A stretch of 64,000 nucleotides of DNA from Ferrimonas balearica DSM 9799 (GCF_000148645.1 NC_014541.1:3495139-3559138), one strand, 5' to 3'; counted from the stretch's first letter, positions 37,040 through 45,561 are shown. Program-made: numbers and translations. Notes: generated by a model from the sequence alone, not told the origin.

Positions 37040-37720
37040 TCAGCGTTGCTGGCTGGCCGCCGGCGTTCGCAGGTCCAGGGTTGCCCCGCTGTCGGCAGCC
37101 ACCTTCTGAAAATCTGCCAGGGTCCAGCGGGCAAACCGCTGTTCCTGCCAAGCCGGTTCATCCTTGGGACAGGCGATCTCCGACAGGTAGGGCTCAATCT
37201 CCGTGCCGCCCAGGCCAAAGCGACTCACAATCGATTCGCAGCATTCGTAGAGCTCAGGATGGCGCTCCGGGTCAGCCTGCAGGGTCCAGACAAACTCCGA
37301 CACGCTGCCCTGGCCCAGCTCCGCAGGCAGGCTGAGCGCCTGCTGCTGCACCAGGCGTTCAAACTCACGGGCACAGGCGTCACCAAACACCTGATACAGG
37401 CCATCGTCGCTGTCCTGGGTGGTTTTGCCACTGAGGGGGCAGTGGCTGGCAGCCTTTTCCGCGTTGCAGGCCCCCACAAAATCTTTGTAGGTGGCGGGCT
37501 GGGTCGGATGCGGATGCAGCTTGCCTTGATAGCGGGAGCAGGGGAAGGACGCGTTTTCGACTCGGCCTTCAAACAGATCACGATAGGACCATTGCTGAAT
37601 CACCCAGAGGGCAAAATCCCGAATAAAACCATCAGCATTGTCCGGGTCAACAAAGCGGCCGAGCGCCCCCTCCATCTGGGTTAGCGCGCGGGTAAATTGC
37701 TCAAGCTCCACTTTTGGCAC
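37040..37720 (-). CDS. Hypothetical cytoplasmic protein
   Basis: A 226-residue protein with a GTG start at 37720, behind AGGAGAATGG. It is acidic, with eight cysteines not arranged as a known motif, and has no signal peptide or membrane helix. The codon pattern supports a real gene. I do not recognise the family. Confidence 0.6.
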   Translation of the reverse strand: MPKVELEQFTRALTQMEGALGRFVDPDNADGFIRDFALWVIQQWSYRDLFEGRVENASFPCSRYQGKLHPHPTQPATYKDFVGACNAEKAASHCPLSGKTTQDSDDGLYQVFGDACAREFERLVQQQALSLPAELGQGSVSEFVWTLQADPERHPELYECCESIVSRFGLGGTEIEPYLSEIACPKDEPAWQEQRFARWTLADFQKVAADSGATLDLRTPAASQQR

Positions 37721-38015
37721 CCCATTCTCCTGTTCGCAGAGGGCGACTCCCTGCCTTTTCTCCGCTGAATGTACTGTTTGGACAGGACAAACACAAGCGC
37801 AAGATCATGAATATGAATCGGAAAATTCCACATAAAAATCAGGTGATTAGAAATTCATGATAAAAGTTACCCTGCCTGTTCTATGCGTCTGTCCGCCACT
37901 GATACCGCGCTAACCAGGCCAGTTCACTCCCCCGTTCACACACAAATTTTAGTGTCCGAACACCGGAACCCACTGACCCCAACTTGCCCGGCCACCCCAA
38001 CGCCAGTATTATTGT
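37721..38015. other. AT-richer intergenic region upstream of nnrS
   Basis: About 295 bp with lower GC content than the surroundings. No gene is seen. It should contain promoter elements for the minus-strand hypothetical gene and, at its right end, for nnrS. Confidence 0.5.
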
Positions 38016-38030
38016 TGCATTATTTATGCA
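38016..38030. promoter_or_regulatory. NsrR-like operator upstream of nnrS
   Basis: TGCAT-N5-ATGCA with an AT-only spacer, 24 bp before the nnrS ATG. NsrR is the nitric-oxide-sensing iron-sulfur repressor of gammaproteobacteria. Its known site is a near-palindrome of two ATGCAT-like arms with the same spacing, and nnrS and nitrite/NO genes are typical members of its regulon. Confidence 0.65.
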
Positions 38031-38054
38031 CCTTTAAATCGGCGAGAGGCTGCC

Positions 38055-39260
38055 ATGATCAACATTGACGATCCCAGCAAGGTAGAAACCACCTGGCCAC
38101 TCTGGCGTCTGGGCTTCCGCCCCTTCTTTCTCGCGGGCGCCGCTCTGGCAGTTTTGTTGATCCCCTATTGGCTGACGCTGTGGTACTACCCTGAGCTGAT
38201 CAATCGGCCCTTCTGGAGCCCGGTGATCCCACTGTGGTGGCACCCGCACGAGATGCTGTTTGGCTTTGCCATGGCCATCGTAGCGGGCTTTACCCTGACC
38301 GCCGTGCAAACCTGGACCGGCCAACCCGGTCTCAAGGGCTGGCCTCTGGCGGGCCTGTTTAGCTTATGGCTGGGCGCCCGGCTGGTATTGATGCTGCCCT
38401 ATGCCATCCCGTTGTGGCTGCCAGCCCTGCTGGACACCAGCTTTCTGCTGCTGACCGCAGCCCGGCTGGGGTGGAGCATCTGGCGTGTGCGTCAGTGGCG
38501 CAATGCCGCTTTCCCGCTGCTGCTGACCCTGGCCGCACTGCTGAACCTGCTGAGCTACTGGGCCCTCTATCAGCGCGATATGGTGCTGGCCAGTACCCTG
38601 TGGCAAGGGATGATCTGGTGGATGGCCCTGCTGATCACCTTTGTCGGTGGCCGGGTTATCCCCTTCTTCACTGCGGTGCGGCTGAAGCTGCCAAAGGCTG
38701 ACCCCATCCGCGCTCTGGACTGGGTCCTGTTTTCGGCGTTGGCGGTACTGGCGCTGGATGCCCTGTTCAGCGTGCTGCCTGAACCGCTCTGGCGCGCTAC
38801 GCTGCTTCTGGCCGGCGGCCTGCAGCTGGTGCGTCAGTCGCGCTGGCATGGCCACAAAACCCGGGGCGAACCCCTGTTGTGGTCGCTGCACCTGAGTTAC
38901 CTCTGCATCACCGTGACCCTGCTGGCCCTGGCCATCACCGGCAGTGATGAAGTGGCCCAGCGCCAACTGCTGCACCTGCTGGCGCTGGGCGCCATTGGCG
39001 GCATGTGCCTGGCCATGATCGCCCGGGTCTCGCTTGGGCACACCGGCCATAATCTCTATGAGGGACCGTGGATGGCTCCGGCCTTTGCCATGGTGCTGAG
39101 CGCCGCTCTGGTGCGCAGCCTGCTGCCTCTGTGGCTGCCTGTTCACACCGAGTTGTGGCACTGGCTGGCGGGCACCCTATGGTGCGGCGCCTTTGCCCTG
39201 TTCCTGTGGCACTACAGCGGCCTGCTGAGCCGCCCCCGACTTGATGGCCGCCCGGGCTGA
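38055..39260 (+). CDS. nnrS: NnrS family membrane protein
   Basis: A 401-residue polytopic protein with about 12 helices. It shows family features such as LWRLGFRPFFLAG near the N-terminus, LWWHPHEMLFGFAMAIVAGF, and a late ALGAIGGMCLAMIARVSLGHTG. NnrS contains haem and copper and protects against nitrosative stress, apparently by limiting iron-nitrosyl complexes in the cytoplasm. GAGAGG precedes the ATG. The gene is 37 bp upstream of nrfA and under the NsrR-like site, so both probably respond to nitric oxide. Confidence 0.9.
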   Translation: MINIDDPSKVETTWPLWRLGFRPFFLAGAALAVLLIPYWLTLWYYPELINRPFWSPVIPLWWHPHEMLFGFAMAIVAGFTLTAVQTWTGQPGLKGWPLAGLFSLWLGARLVLMLPYAIPLWLPALLDTSFLLLTAARLGWSIWRVRQWRNAAFPLLLTLAALLNLLSYWALYQRDMVLASTLWQGMIWWMALLITFVGGRVIPFFTAVRLKLPKADPIRALDWVLFSALAVLALDALFSVLPEPLWRATLLLAGGLQLVRQSRWHGHKTRGEPLLWSLHLSYLCITVTLLALAITGSDEVAQRQLLHLLALGAIGGMCLAMIARVSLGHTGHNLYEGPWMAPAFAMVLSAALVRSLLPLWLPVHTELWHWLAGTLWCGAFALFLWHYSGLLSRPRLDGRPG

Positions 39261-39297
39261 TAGACTGAGATTGATTTAAAGAGAATAAAGGATGCCG

Positions 39298-40659
39298 ATG
39301 TACCGTTCCCTTGCCCTGTTTCTGAGCGCCGGACTGCTGGGCTGTTCGCCTGCGCCCGACAGCGTAGACAATGCCGACTGGCAAGCCCCTTATCCGGCGC
39401 AGTACGACAGCTGGCTCAGTACCGAAACGGACACTGAACAGCAGGATGAACTGGCCCGTCGACCGGCCATGGTGGTGCTGTGGGCCGGGTCCAGTTTTGC
39501 CAAGAGTTACAACACGCCCCGTGGGCATCGTTTTGCGGTGGCGGACGTCACCCACACGCTGCGTACCGGCGTGCCGCCCAGCGGCCCCGATGACAAGGGC
39601 TACTCCGCCAGCTGCTGGACCTGCAAAACCCCAGATGCGCCCCGCCTGATGGCCGAGATGGGCGAGCAGGCGTTTGCCGCCAGCCAGTTCACCAGCCTGG
39701 GCATGGAGATGAGCAACACCGTCGGCTGCGCCGACTGTCATAAACCGGGCAGTGAAGCGCTGCAACTGGCCCGTCCCCACGCCAGGCACGCCATGGAGAA
39801 GATCCACCTGCCATTTGATCAGCAGGATGGGGCGATGCAGGGGGCCCAAACCTGCGGCCAGTGCCATGTGACTTACTACTTCCAGCCGGAGGCCAATAAC
39901 AAGGTCAATATCCCCTGGATCTTCGGCAGCACCGCCGACGAGATCGAGCGCTACTACGACACCCGTCGTTTCTATGAGTGGCTGCATCCTATCTCCCGCA
40001 CCCCCATGCTCAAAGCGCGCCACCCCGACTTTGAAACCTGGAGCCGCAGCCCCCATGCAAAAGCCGGGGCGACCTGCATCGATTGCCATATGCCGCAGCG
40101 CGAGGATGGCAACGGCCACGCCTACACCGACCACAACGTCGGCCAAGCTCTGGACAACTTTGAGCTGACCTGCGCTGGCTGCCACGACAGCAAAGGGGCC
40201 CTGAGTGCCACCCTGGCCCAGAATAAAGCCCGTATTGAGGCGGCGCGGGATTCCGTGGAAACGCTGTTGGTGCAGGCCCACTACGACGCCAAAGCGGCCT
40301 GGGATGCCGGGGCTGAATGGGCACAGATGGACAGTCCGTTGATGGACATTCGTCATGCCCAGTGGCGCTGGGACTTTGCCGTGGCCTCTCACGGCATCCA
40401 TGCCCACAATCCGGAAGAGGGGCTGGCACTGCTGGCCGTGGCCCAACGCCAGGCCACGATGGCCCGGGCTAAACTGGCGTTGCTGCATCAGCAGCTTGGG
40501 GTGACGGAAGTGACCTACCCGGACCTCAGCTCCAAGGCCGCCGCACAGGAAGCGGTGGGGATGGATATGGCCCGCTTTGAGACGGAAAAGGCGGCGTTTA
40601 TCCGCGATGTGGTGGCACCCAAATGGCCTGCCGCCGCCATGCGGGGTGCGCCGCACTAG
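39298..40659 (+). CDS. nrfA: Cytochrome c nitrite reductase NrfA, lipoprotein-type with altered calcium site
   Basis: NrfA reduces nitrite to ammonium in the periplasm with five haems. I use the second ATG (39298), six bases after AAAGG, giving 453 residues. The catalytic haem site CWTCK is at 106-110 and four CXXCH sites follow at about 144, 186, 260 and 292. The N-terminus ends in LLGC, a lipobox, so the mature protein is probably lipid-anchored rather than soluble. The residues that bind calcium in E. coli NrfA (Glu-Tyr, and Lys-x-Gln) appear here as Thr192-Tyr193 and Lys239-x-Arg241. An Arg in this place marks the calcium-independent NrfA subclass described from Geobacter lovleyi. No NrfH or NrfB is adjacent. 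Confidence 0.92.
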   Translation: MYRSLALFLSAGLLGCSPAPDSVDNADWQAPYPAQYDSWLSTETDTEQQDELARRPAMVVLWAGSSFAKSYNTPRGHRFAVADVTHTLRTGVPPSGPDDKGYSASCWTCKTPDAPRLMAEMGEQAFAASQFTSLGMEMSNTVGCADCHKPGSEALQLARPHARHAMEKIHLPFDQQDGAMQGAQTCGQCHVTYYFQPEANNKVNIPWIFGSTADEIERYYDTRRFYEWLHPISRTPMLKARHPDFETWSRSPHAKAGATCIDCHMPQREDGNGHAYTDHNVGQALDNFELTCAGCHDSKGALSATLAQNKARIEAARDSVETLLVQAHYDAKAAWDAGAEWAQMDSPLMDIRHAQWRWDFAVASHGIHAHNPEEGLALLAVAQRQATMARAKLALLHQQLGVTEVTYPDLSSKAAAQEAVGMDMARFETEKAAFIRDVVAPKWPAAAMRGAPH

Positions 40660-40692
40660 GCGCTTCCTCAAACTTCAGGCAAAAAACGGTTC

Positions 40693-41092
40693 TTCGCGGA
40701 TTAGCGGGTAAAAAAGACAGAAACGACTTCTGCAAAAATACCTCTTGATGACCTTTGCTCGTCTTTAAGGACTGATGCTGTTTCTGAATCGGAATGAACA
40801 CCCAACCATCACGGCGCAGCCGTCCACCAGAGGCCGACTCGCGGCGCTGAGCGGGAGCGACTGGGAGTGAAGCCGAAGGCCAAGGATGGCCTGAGTGCCA
40901 GTCGAGCAGGGATGCGAGTCTGGCCAGTGCTGAACGGGAAGGAGTGGGAGCGAGGGGGCCTTCGCCGCGCCGGAGGCAAAGGGGAGTCCAGAGGGGCAAC
41001 GCCCTTCTGGTGCCCGCCGGGGCATCCCGGCAATGGCTCGGTAGGTGGCAACGGACTCGGAGCCAAGGTTCCCACGGAATTATGCGATGAAC
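40693..41092 (-). repeat. Dispersed convergent-intergenic repeat, copy 3 (full)
   Basis: This is the reverse-orientation counterpart of copy 2. It starts on the minus strand at the T-tract of the porin terminator and ends near 40693 with CGCTAATCCGCGAAGAACC. It lies between convergent nrfA and the porin gene. Copy 2 has TAC and copy 3 TGC in the loop of the ACGGC/GCCGT hairpin, while the stem is kept. Confidence 0.9.
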
Positions 41093-41093
41093 C

Positions 41094-41124
41094 CAAAAAA
41101 AATCGCCGCACAAAGGCGGCGATT
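41094..41124 (-). terminator. Terminator of the porin gene
   Basis: AATCGCCGC and GCGGCGATT pair across a short loop. On the minus strand eight T follow. Confidence 0.88.
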
Positions 41125-41196
41125 CGGGTTCCCAGTTCACCCTAAGCGGTCCGGGGTTAGGCGGTCCGGACCACTTCGGGGACGGGAAGCAAACGC

Positions 41197-42297
41197 TTAC
41201 AGGAAGAAGCGGAAGCCAACAGCGTACTGGTTGTCGCCGTCACGGTCGTCACCAGTGCTGATGTTGTACTCAGCAAACAGCAGGGTGTTGCTGGTCAGGT
41301 TCTGGTGCACACCGAAGGACACGAAGGATTCGTTCCACTCGCCGTCGCCGTTGTCAGCAAAGCCAGGACGTTCGTCGTCGGTGTAGGCCATTTCCACTTT
41401 GCCGTCGCTCTCCAGCTGACGGTAGGAAACGAACGCGGTGGTGTTGGTTTCGAAGCCGTAAGCGGCCAGGAATTCCATACCGATGGAGTCACCGGTAAAG
41501 CGCATGCCCGCTTCGGTGTTGGTACCTTGCTGGTAGGAAGCCGCCAGGTACAGGTCTTTGCCCCACTGACCGTAAGCGGCGCTCACCTGCCAGGAGGTCA
41601 GCTCAGCGTCGTGCTTGGTGGAGTCCACCACGGTGTTGCCGTAGATCTTGTACTCACCGTTGATGTCACCACCGACGTAGGAGGTGCCCAGCTTGAACTC
41701 GCCGATTTGGTAGATCAGGCTACCACCGATGCGCTGGTCCAGAGCACCGTTCTCGCCCTGCCACTGCAGACCCAGGTTCAGGTTACCGAAGTCACCCAGG
41801 CTGAAGCCTTTGCGGTACTGGATGGCTTTGTCAGCACGGCCCATACCGGAATCGCCACCGTCAGTGTCGCCGGTGTAGATGCCCAGTTGGTCAGAGCTGA
41901 ATACCACCGGCATATCAGTCCACCAGGCGGCGTCGTAGTAGGTGGACCACTCTTTACCGAAGGACAGACGACCGTAGTCTTCGTGGCTCACACCCATGTA
42001 ACCCAGACGGGTGGAGAAGGAGTTGCCGGAGGTCATCATGTTGTAGCCGGTTTCGATCTTGGCATCCAGCGCGTAGCCGTTGCCCAGGTCGCGGTTGAAA
42101 CCGAAGTTGATGCGCGGAGAGTTCGGGCGCAGCTGGGTATCAACGTCCACACCCTGGTACCAGTCAACGTTGCTCAGCTGAGCGGTCAGGTGACCACCCA
42201 GAGTGATCTGGTTTACGCCGTCGTTGTACAGTTCAACAGCTTGGGCAGGCATGGCCATGGCGGCCGCGACAGACAGAAACAGAATGGACTTTTTCAC
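41197..42297 (-). CDS. General porin (OmpC/PhoE-like)
   Basis: The GTG at 42297, seven bases after AAGGA, gives a 366-residue protein with a signal peptide (AMPAQA) and a 16-strand-type porin sequence. The start is VELYNDGVNQITLGGHL, many aromatic girdle residues follow, and the end is AVGFRFFL. A longer frame exists upstream but has no ribosome-binding site. The gene is strongly codon-biased. It is preceded by a -24/-12 promoter and a CACGA-N4-TCGTG dyad like those of the lyase and flavocytochrome genes, so it probably admits the substrate of that pathway. Porin function is clear; specificity is inferred. Confidence 0.9.
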   Translation of the reverse strand: MKKSILFLSVAAAMAMPAQAVELYNDGVNQITLGGHLTAQLSNVDWYQGVDVDTQLRPNSPRINFGFNRDLGNGYALDAKIETGYNMMTSGNSFSTRLGYMGVSHEDYGRLSFGKEWSTYYDAAWWTDMPVVFSSDQLGIYTGDTDGGDSGMGRADKAIQYRKGFSLGDFGNLNLGLQWQGENGALDQRIGGSLIYQIGEFKLGTSYVGGDINGEYKIYGNTVVDSTKHDAELTSWQVSAAYGQWGKDLYLAASYQQGTNTEAGMRFTGDSIGMEFLAAYGFETNTTAFVSYRQLESDGKVEMAYTDDERPGFADNGDGEWNESFVSFGVHQNLTSNTLLFAEYNISTGDDRDGDNQYAVGFRFFL

Positions 42298-42339
42298 GCT
42301 TTGATCCTTTGTGGATTCATCAGAATTACCGTTCAAAGA

Positions 42340-42354
42340 GCGAAAGGTGTGCCA
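42340..42354 (-). promoter_or_regulatory. Sigma-54 promoter of the porin gene
   Basis: On the minus strand TGGCACACCTTTCGC has the GG and GC elements exactly 10 bases apart, as sigma-54 requires; the -12 reads TCGC instead of TTGC. It lies 43 bp before the GTG. Confidence 0.65.
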
Positions 42355-42429
42355 GCGTCTCTTTTGGGGGCCGAACCAGCCAATTCTTTGAGTTGCGAGG
42401 CGAAACAACGAAATGACGTGAAACCGCGT

Positions 42430-42443
42430 CACGAGATATCGTG
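42430..42443. promoter_or_regulatory. Activator site CACGA-GATA-TCGTG (porin)
   Basis: A perfect 5-bp dyad about 75 bp upstream of the sigma-54 promoter, with the same arms as the sites at the lyase and reductase promoters. Confidence 0.65.
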
Positions 42444-42470
42444 CCGATAACGAAATTGAACAAGCTGGAA

Positions 42471-42499
42471 ACGCGTCCCATCACATTGGCAGGACGCGT
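42471..42499 (-). terminator. Hairpin after the outer-membrane protein gene
   Basis: ACGCGTCC and GGACGCGT pair around a 13-base loop just after the stop at 42506. Only a short T stretch follows, so it is a weak terminator candidate. Confidence 0.5.
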
Positions 42500-42505
42500 T
42501 CACAT

Positions 42506-43276
42506 TTACAGCGACAGGCCAAAGGCGAGGCCGTATTCGAGATCACCCTGTGGCGTGGCGCCGATGCTGTCGAGGTGGCTCAGGTAGACCTTGGCGTAGA
42601 CCCGCTCGGACAGACTGGTCTTCAGGGTGTTCACCCACTGATGACCATAATCGTCGTAACGGAACACCTCCTGATGCCCTTCAGCCCGGTCAAACTGACC
42701 GTTGTAGGCGATGCTGAAGGCACTGTCCCGGCCCAGGGCACGGAAGGGGTAGCTGAGGTTCAGCGTGGCAAAGTAGCCACTGGGGCCGCTGTAACTGAGC
42801 CCTTTAGCGGCAAAACTGCCGAAGGCGTAGTGCAGGCCGGCGCCCACGGTGAGGGTGGCGGCGCCCAGATCCAGATCCCGGCTGGCCCCCAGGTAGAAGT
42901 TGTCTTCCACGGTGCTGGTGCTGGCACTGATAAAGTTCTGCAGCAGGGCATTCAGTCGCCCCTCCCACATCACCGGTTCCACCACATTCAGTGACTTAAA
43001 GGTGGTGCGACCGGACTGGCCCTGTTGATCACGGCTGACCTGCCCTGGGTTCTCCAGTTTGGTGGAGCTGAACAGGCGTCCCCAATCGTCCAGGTTGCGG
43101 TAGTCCAGCTGCAGGTAAGGCTGGTCGAACGCGCCGGGGTTGCGCGCCAGAGTGCCGGGGCTGTGCGCCTTGTAACCCACCTCAACGCTGGCGGCACTGA
43201 CGCTGGCCAGAGCGGTGGCCGGAGTCAGGCTGAACAGGGGCGCCAGCAGCAGGGCACAGTAGGCTGGTCGGAACAT
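42506..43276 (-). CDS. Outer-membrane beta-barrel protein (possibly Tsx/OmpK-like)
   Basis: The ATG at 43276, behind AAAGGAGAGGAT, gives 256 residues with a signal peptide. The mature part is a barrel with many aromatic strands and ends LAFGLSL. Strands such as PYLQLDYRNLDDWGRLFSS resemble Tsx/OmpK nucleoside-channel relatives, but I am not certain. The gene starts 30 bp after the terminator of the flavocytochrome operon, too close for a separate regulated promoter. It is therefore probably expressed by read-through with that operon and may help substrate uptake or product release. Confidence 0.6.
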   Translation of the reverse strand: MFRPAYCALLLAPLFSLTPATALASVSAASVEVGYKAHSPGTLARNPGAFDQPYLQLDYRNLDDWGRLFSSTKLENPGQVSRDQQGQSGRTTFKSLNVVEPVMWEGRLNALLQNFISASTSTVEDNFYLGASRDLDLGAATLTVGAGLHYAFGSFAAKGLSYSGPSGYFATLNLSYPFRALGRDSAFSIAYNGQFDRAEGHQEVFRYDDYGHQWVNTLKTSLSERVYAKVYLSHLDSIGATPQGDLEYGLAFGLSL

Positions 43277-43305
43277 ATCCTCTCCTTTGGTTAGCAACAT
43301 CACAG

Positions 43306-43334
43306 TGAAAAAAAGGGCCCCGAAGGGCCCTTTA
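43306..43334 (-). terminator. Terminator after the tetrahaem cytochrome gene
   Basis: AAAGGGCCC and GGGCCCTTT pair across CGAA, with a T run on the minus strand. It lies between the cytochrome gene and the outer-membrane protein gene. Confidence 0.85.
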
Positions 43335-43348
43335 ACATCGGCGGAGTG

Positions 43349-43744
43349 TTACTTCCGCTTCATTTCCGGATATTTGAACTCGTGGCACTGGTTGCAGTAC
43401 ACCTGAGGCTTCTTGTGCTCTGCGTGGCAGTAAGCACAGTTCAGATCCGTTCCATAGTGCAGGGAATCGTGCGGGTTCGGCTCAAACTCGGCACCGTGGC
43501 CAGGACGCTTGGTGGAATCCACCAGGTCTTCCATCGGGCCGTGACAACCCAGGCAGGTTTCGGTGGCCGGGGCGCTGAACGGCTTCTGGTCGCCGTGACA
43601 GGCCTGGCAGTCCACGCTGCCATCGGCAGAGGTGAACATCTCCTGGTGGTAGGATTTCATCGGCATCTTGGCGGCCATAGCACCGTGGTTGATGCCCAGG
43701 GCCAGGAACAGACCGGCCAGCAGAGTCAGGTTACGTTTCATCAT
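43349..43744 (-). CDS. Periplasmic tetrahaem cytochrome c, electron donor to the flavoprotein reductase
   Basis: A 131-residue protein with a signal peptide (GAMAAK) and four CXXCH sites (CQACH, CLGCH, CAYCH, CNQCH). This matches the tetrahaem domain of Shewanella flavocytochrome c3 and its split relatives. Here the haem domain is a separate gene, 18 bp after the flavoprotein gene in the same operon. Electrons would come from a membrane quinol dehydrogenase of the CymA type, which is not in this window. GAGGAT precedes the ATG. Confidence 0.9.
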   Translation of the reverse strand: MMKRNLTLLAGLFLALGINHGAMAAKMPMKSYHQEMFTSADGSVDCQACHGDQKPFSAPATETCLGCHGPMEDLVDSTKRPGHGAEFEPNPHDSLHYGTDLNCAYCHAEHKKPQVYCNQCHEFKYPEMKRK

Positions 43745-43761
43745 CTTATCCTCGGGTCCTA

Positions 43762-45321
43762 TCAGGCCAGTTGCAGTTCTACGGTGTTGCTGGCGAACGC
43801 GTGCTTGGCCGCGTTACGACCGGTTACCACACCTTCGGCTACCGCACAGGCACCCAGACGGGAGGCTCCGTGGATACCACCGGTGGCTTCACCGGCAGCG
43901 TACAGGCCGGTGATCGGCTTGTTGGTCACCAGGTGCAGCACTTCGGAGTGGGTGTTCACACGGACACCGCCCATGCAGTAGTGCACTTTCGGCCACATGC
44001 GCACGCCGTACCACGGACCCTCTTTCAGTTCGAACGCCTGCATCAGCGGACGGCCAAACTCTTTGTCTTCACCGGTGCGAACCGCTTCGTTCCAGCGCTC
44101 AACCTGAGCCACCAGCTTGTCAGCCGGCATGCCGTAGATCTCGGCCAGCTCTTCCAGGGTGTCGGCTTTCTTGATCACGTCGTACTTCAGACCCCAGGCC
44201 AGGGTTTGTGCCTGAGCGGCGCCCTTGGCGTTGGTGAAGCCAACCGGGTAAACCGGCTTACCTTCGTCGTCACGACGGGTCATGATGGCGTCGGCACGGG
44301 CCTTACGGTCAGCCAGTTCGTTGAAGAAGCGCTCGCCGGTGCGAACGTCAACCACCAGGCCGTTCTGGTAAGTGGCGATGGTGTTGAACTGAGAAGCGGT
44401 ACCGAAACCTTTCTCGTCCGGAGAGGACCACGGGCCCAGCTGGATCTGGTCCAGGTGAACCGGGTTGGCGCCTTCCAGCATCATCAGCTTCAGAGCGTCG
44501 GCGGTGGCACCAGCGTGGTTGGTGGAGTCCAGCTCGTCGGTCAGGGACGGCTGCTGGATCTGACGGAAGTCGATGTCGCGACCAAAGCCACCGGTGGCCA
44601 TGATCACACCCTTGCGGGCACCGTACATCTTCGGAGAACCAGAGCGTTTCTTCGGCCAGAAGTAGTCAGACTGAACCTGAACACCAACGATGCGGCCGTC
44701 TTCGTTCTTCACGAAGCCGCGCAGTTCGGTCTGGGTGTACATGGTCACGCCTTTCTTGTTCGCCACTTTGATCAGCGGACGAATGATGCCGGCACCGGAG
44801 CTTTCGCGGGTTTGCAGAATGCGCGGTACGGAGTGGCCACCGAAGTGCTGTACGAACGGCTTCCAGACGGTGCCGCGCTCTTCCAGCCACTTGGCGGATT
44901 CCGCGGTGCCATCACACACCAGTTCCAGCATCTTCTTGTCGTTCATGCCACGGCCTGCGGCCAGCATGTCTTCCACCATCAGAGCGACGCTGTCTTTTAC
45001 GCCCTCTTTCTCCTGCAGGTGGGAACCGGCTACCGCCATGGCGCCACCGTTGATGGTGGAGTTACCGCCAAATACCGGCATCTTGTCGATAACCAGTACC
45101 TTGGCACCGTCTTCAGCGGCCTGTACGGCCGCTGCCATGCCGGCAAAACCGGAACCCACTACGATGATGTCGTAGATCTCATCGAACTTCGGGGTTACCG
45201 GCTTGCACTCGCTCGCGCGGCTCGGGCCAGCCACCATCAGGGTGGCACCACCCGCGGCCAGGGCCGCGGTCTTCTTCAGCATCGCGCGACGCGACGCCAG
45301 CATGGGCTTGTCGTTTGACAT
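43762..45321 (-). CDS. Tat-exported flavoprotein reductase (fumarate/urocanate-reductase family), substrate unknown
   Basis: The ATG at 45321, eight bases after GGAG, gives 519 residues. The N-terminus is a twin-arginine signal (SRRAMLKK, then a hydrophobic stretch ending SRA). The FAD motif VVGSGFAGMAAAVQA and the family ends HYCMGG and GEATGGIHGASRLG identify the fumarate-reductase flavoprotein family. Compared with Shewanella Fcc3, the proton-donor Arg (R339) and the substrate-carboxylate Arg (R488) are kept. The HPT histidine is replaced in QLGPWSS, the Thr-Glu pair is absent, and the second His of HHTMGG is Tyr448. It is therefore unlikely to reduce fumarate. Its neighbour lyase suggests an unsaturated aromatic or imidazole-type acid. 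Confidence 0.88.
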   Translation of the reverse strand: MSNDKPMLASRRAMLKKTAALAAGGATLMVAGPSRASECKPVTPKFDEIYDIIVVGSGFAGMAAAVQAAEDGAKVLVIDKMPVFGGNSTINGGAMAVAGSHLQEKEGVKDSVALMVEDMLAAGRGMNDKKMLELVCDGTAESAKWLEERGTVWKPFVQHFGGHSVPRILQTRESSGAGIIRPLIKVANKKGVTMYTQTELRGFVKNEDGRIVGVQVQSDYFWPKKRSGSPKMYGARKGVIMATGGFGRDIDFRQIQQPSLTDELDSTNHAGATADALKLMMLEGANPVHLDQIQLGPWSSPDEKGFGTASQFNTIATYQNGLVVDVRTGERFFNELADRKARADAIMTRRDDEGKPVYPVGFTNAKGAAQAQTLAWGLKYDVIKKADTLEELAEIYGMPADKLVAQVERWNEAVRTGEDKEFGRPLMQAFELKEGPWYGVRMWPKVHYCMGGVRVNTHSEVLHLVTNKPITGLYAAGEATGGIHGASRLGACAVAEGVVTGRNAAKHAFASNTVELQLA

Positions 45322-45365
45322 GGATTGCTCCAAATAGGTCTTCTGCGTGTTATGCCAATTCAATT

Positions 45366-45380
45366 GCAGGGGGCGTGCCA
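45366..45380 (-). promoter_or_regulatory. Sigma-54 promoter of the flavoprotein-cytochrome operon
   Basis: On the minus strand TGGCACGCCCCCTGC matches the consensus -24 completely and has CTGC at -12, with GG and GC 10 bases apart. It lies 45 bp before the ATG. Confidence 0.8.
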
Positions 45381-45433
45381 GCAGGCCAAACCGGGGTGAA
45401 AAGGGGCAAATATATGATCCACCCCCAGCAGTA

Positions 45434-45561
45434 ACGAGATCTCGTCAGAACCCGGCACGATATTTCGCACCGCATCGCCAGATCCCGTGTTTTTCCCGAC
45501 ACTTGCGGGATCCTGATCCCACTTACATGAGAGTTCGAACCCGGTTTTACGAGATGTCGTG
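45434..45561. promoter_or_regulatory. Cluster of activator dyads upstream of the flavoprotein promoter
   Basis: Three sites: ACGA-GATC-TCGT at 45434-45445 (perfect), CACGA-TATT-TCGCA at 45456-45469 and TACGA-GATG-TCGTG at 45548-45561. They lie about 55 to 180 bp upstream of the -24/-12 promoter, the usual range for sigma-54 activators. The rest of the 45382-45683 gap shows no gene. Confidence 0.7.

Noticed and set aside
43771-45318. Plus-strand frame opposite the flavoprotein reductase
   Set aside because: Shadow of a codon-biased gene; no ribosome-binding site or recognisable domain.
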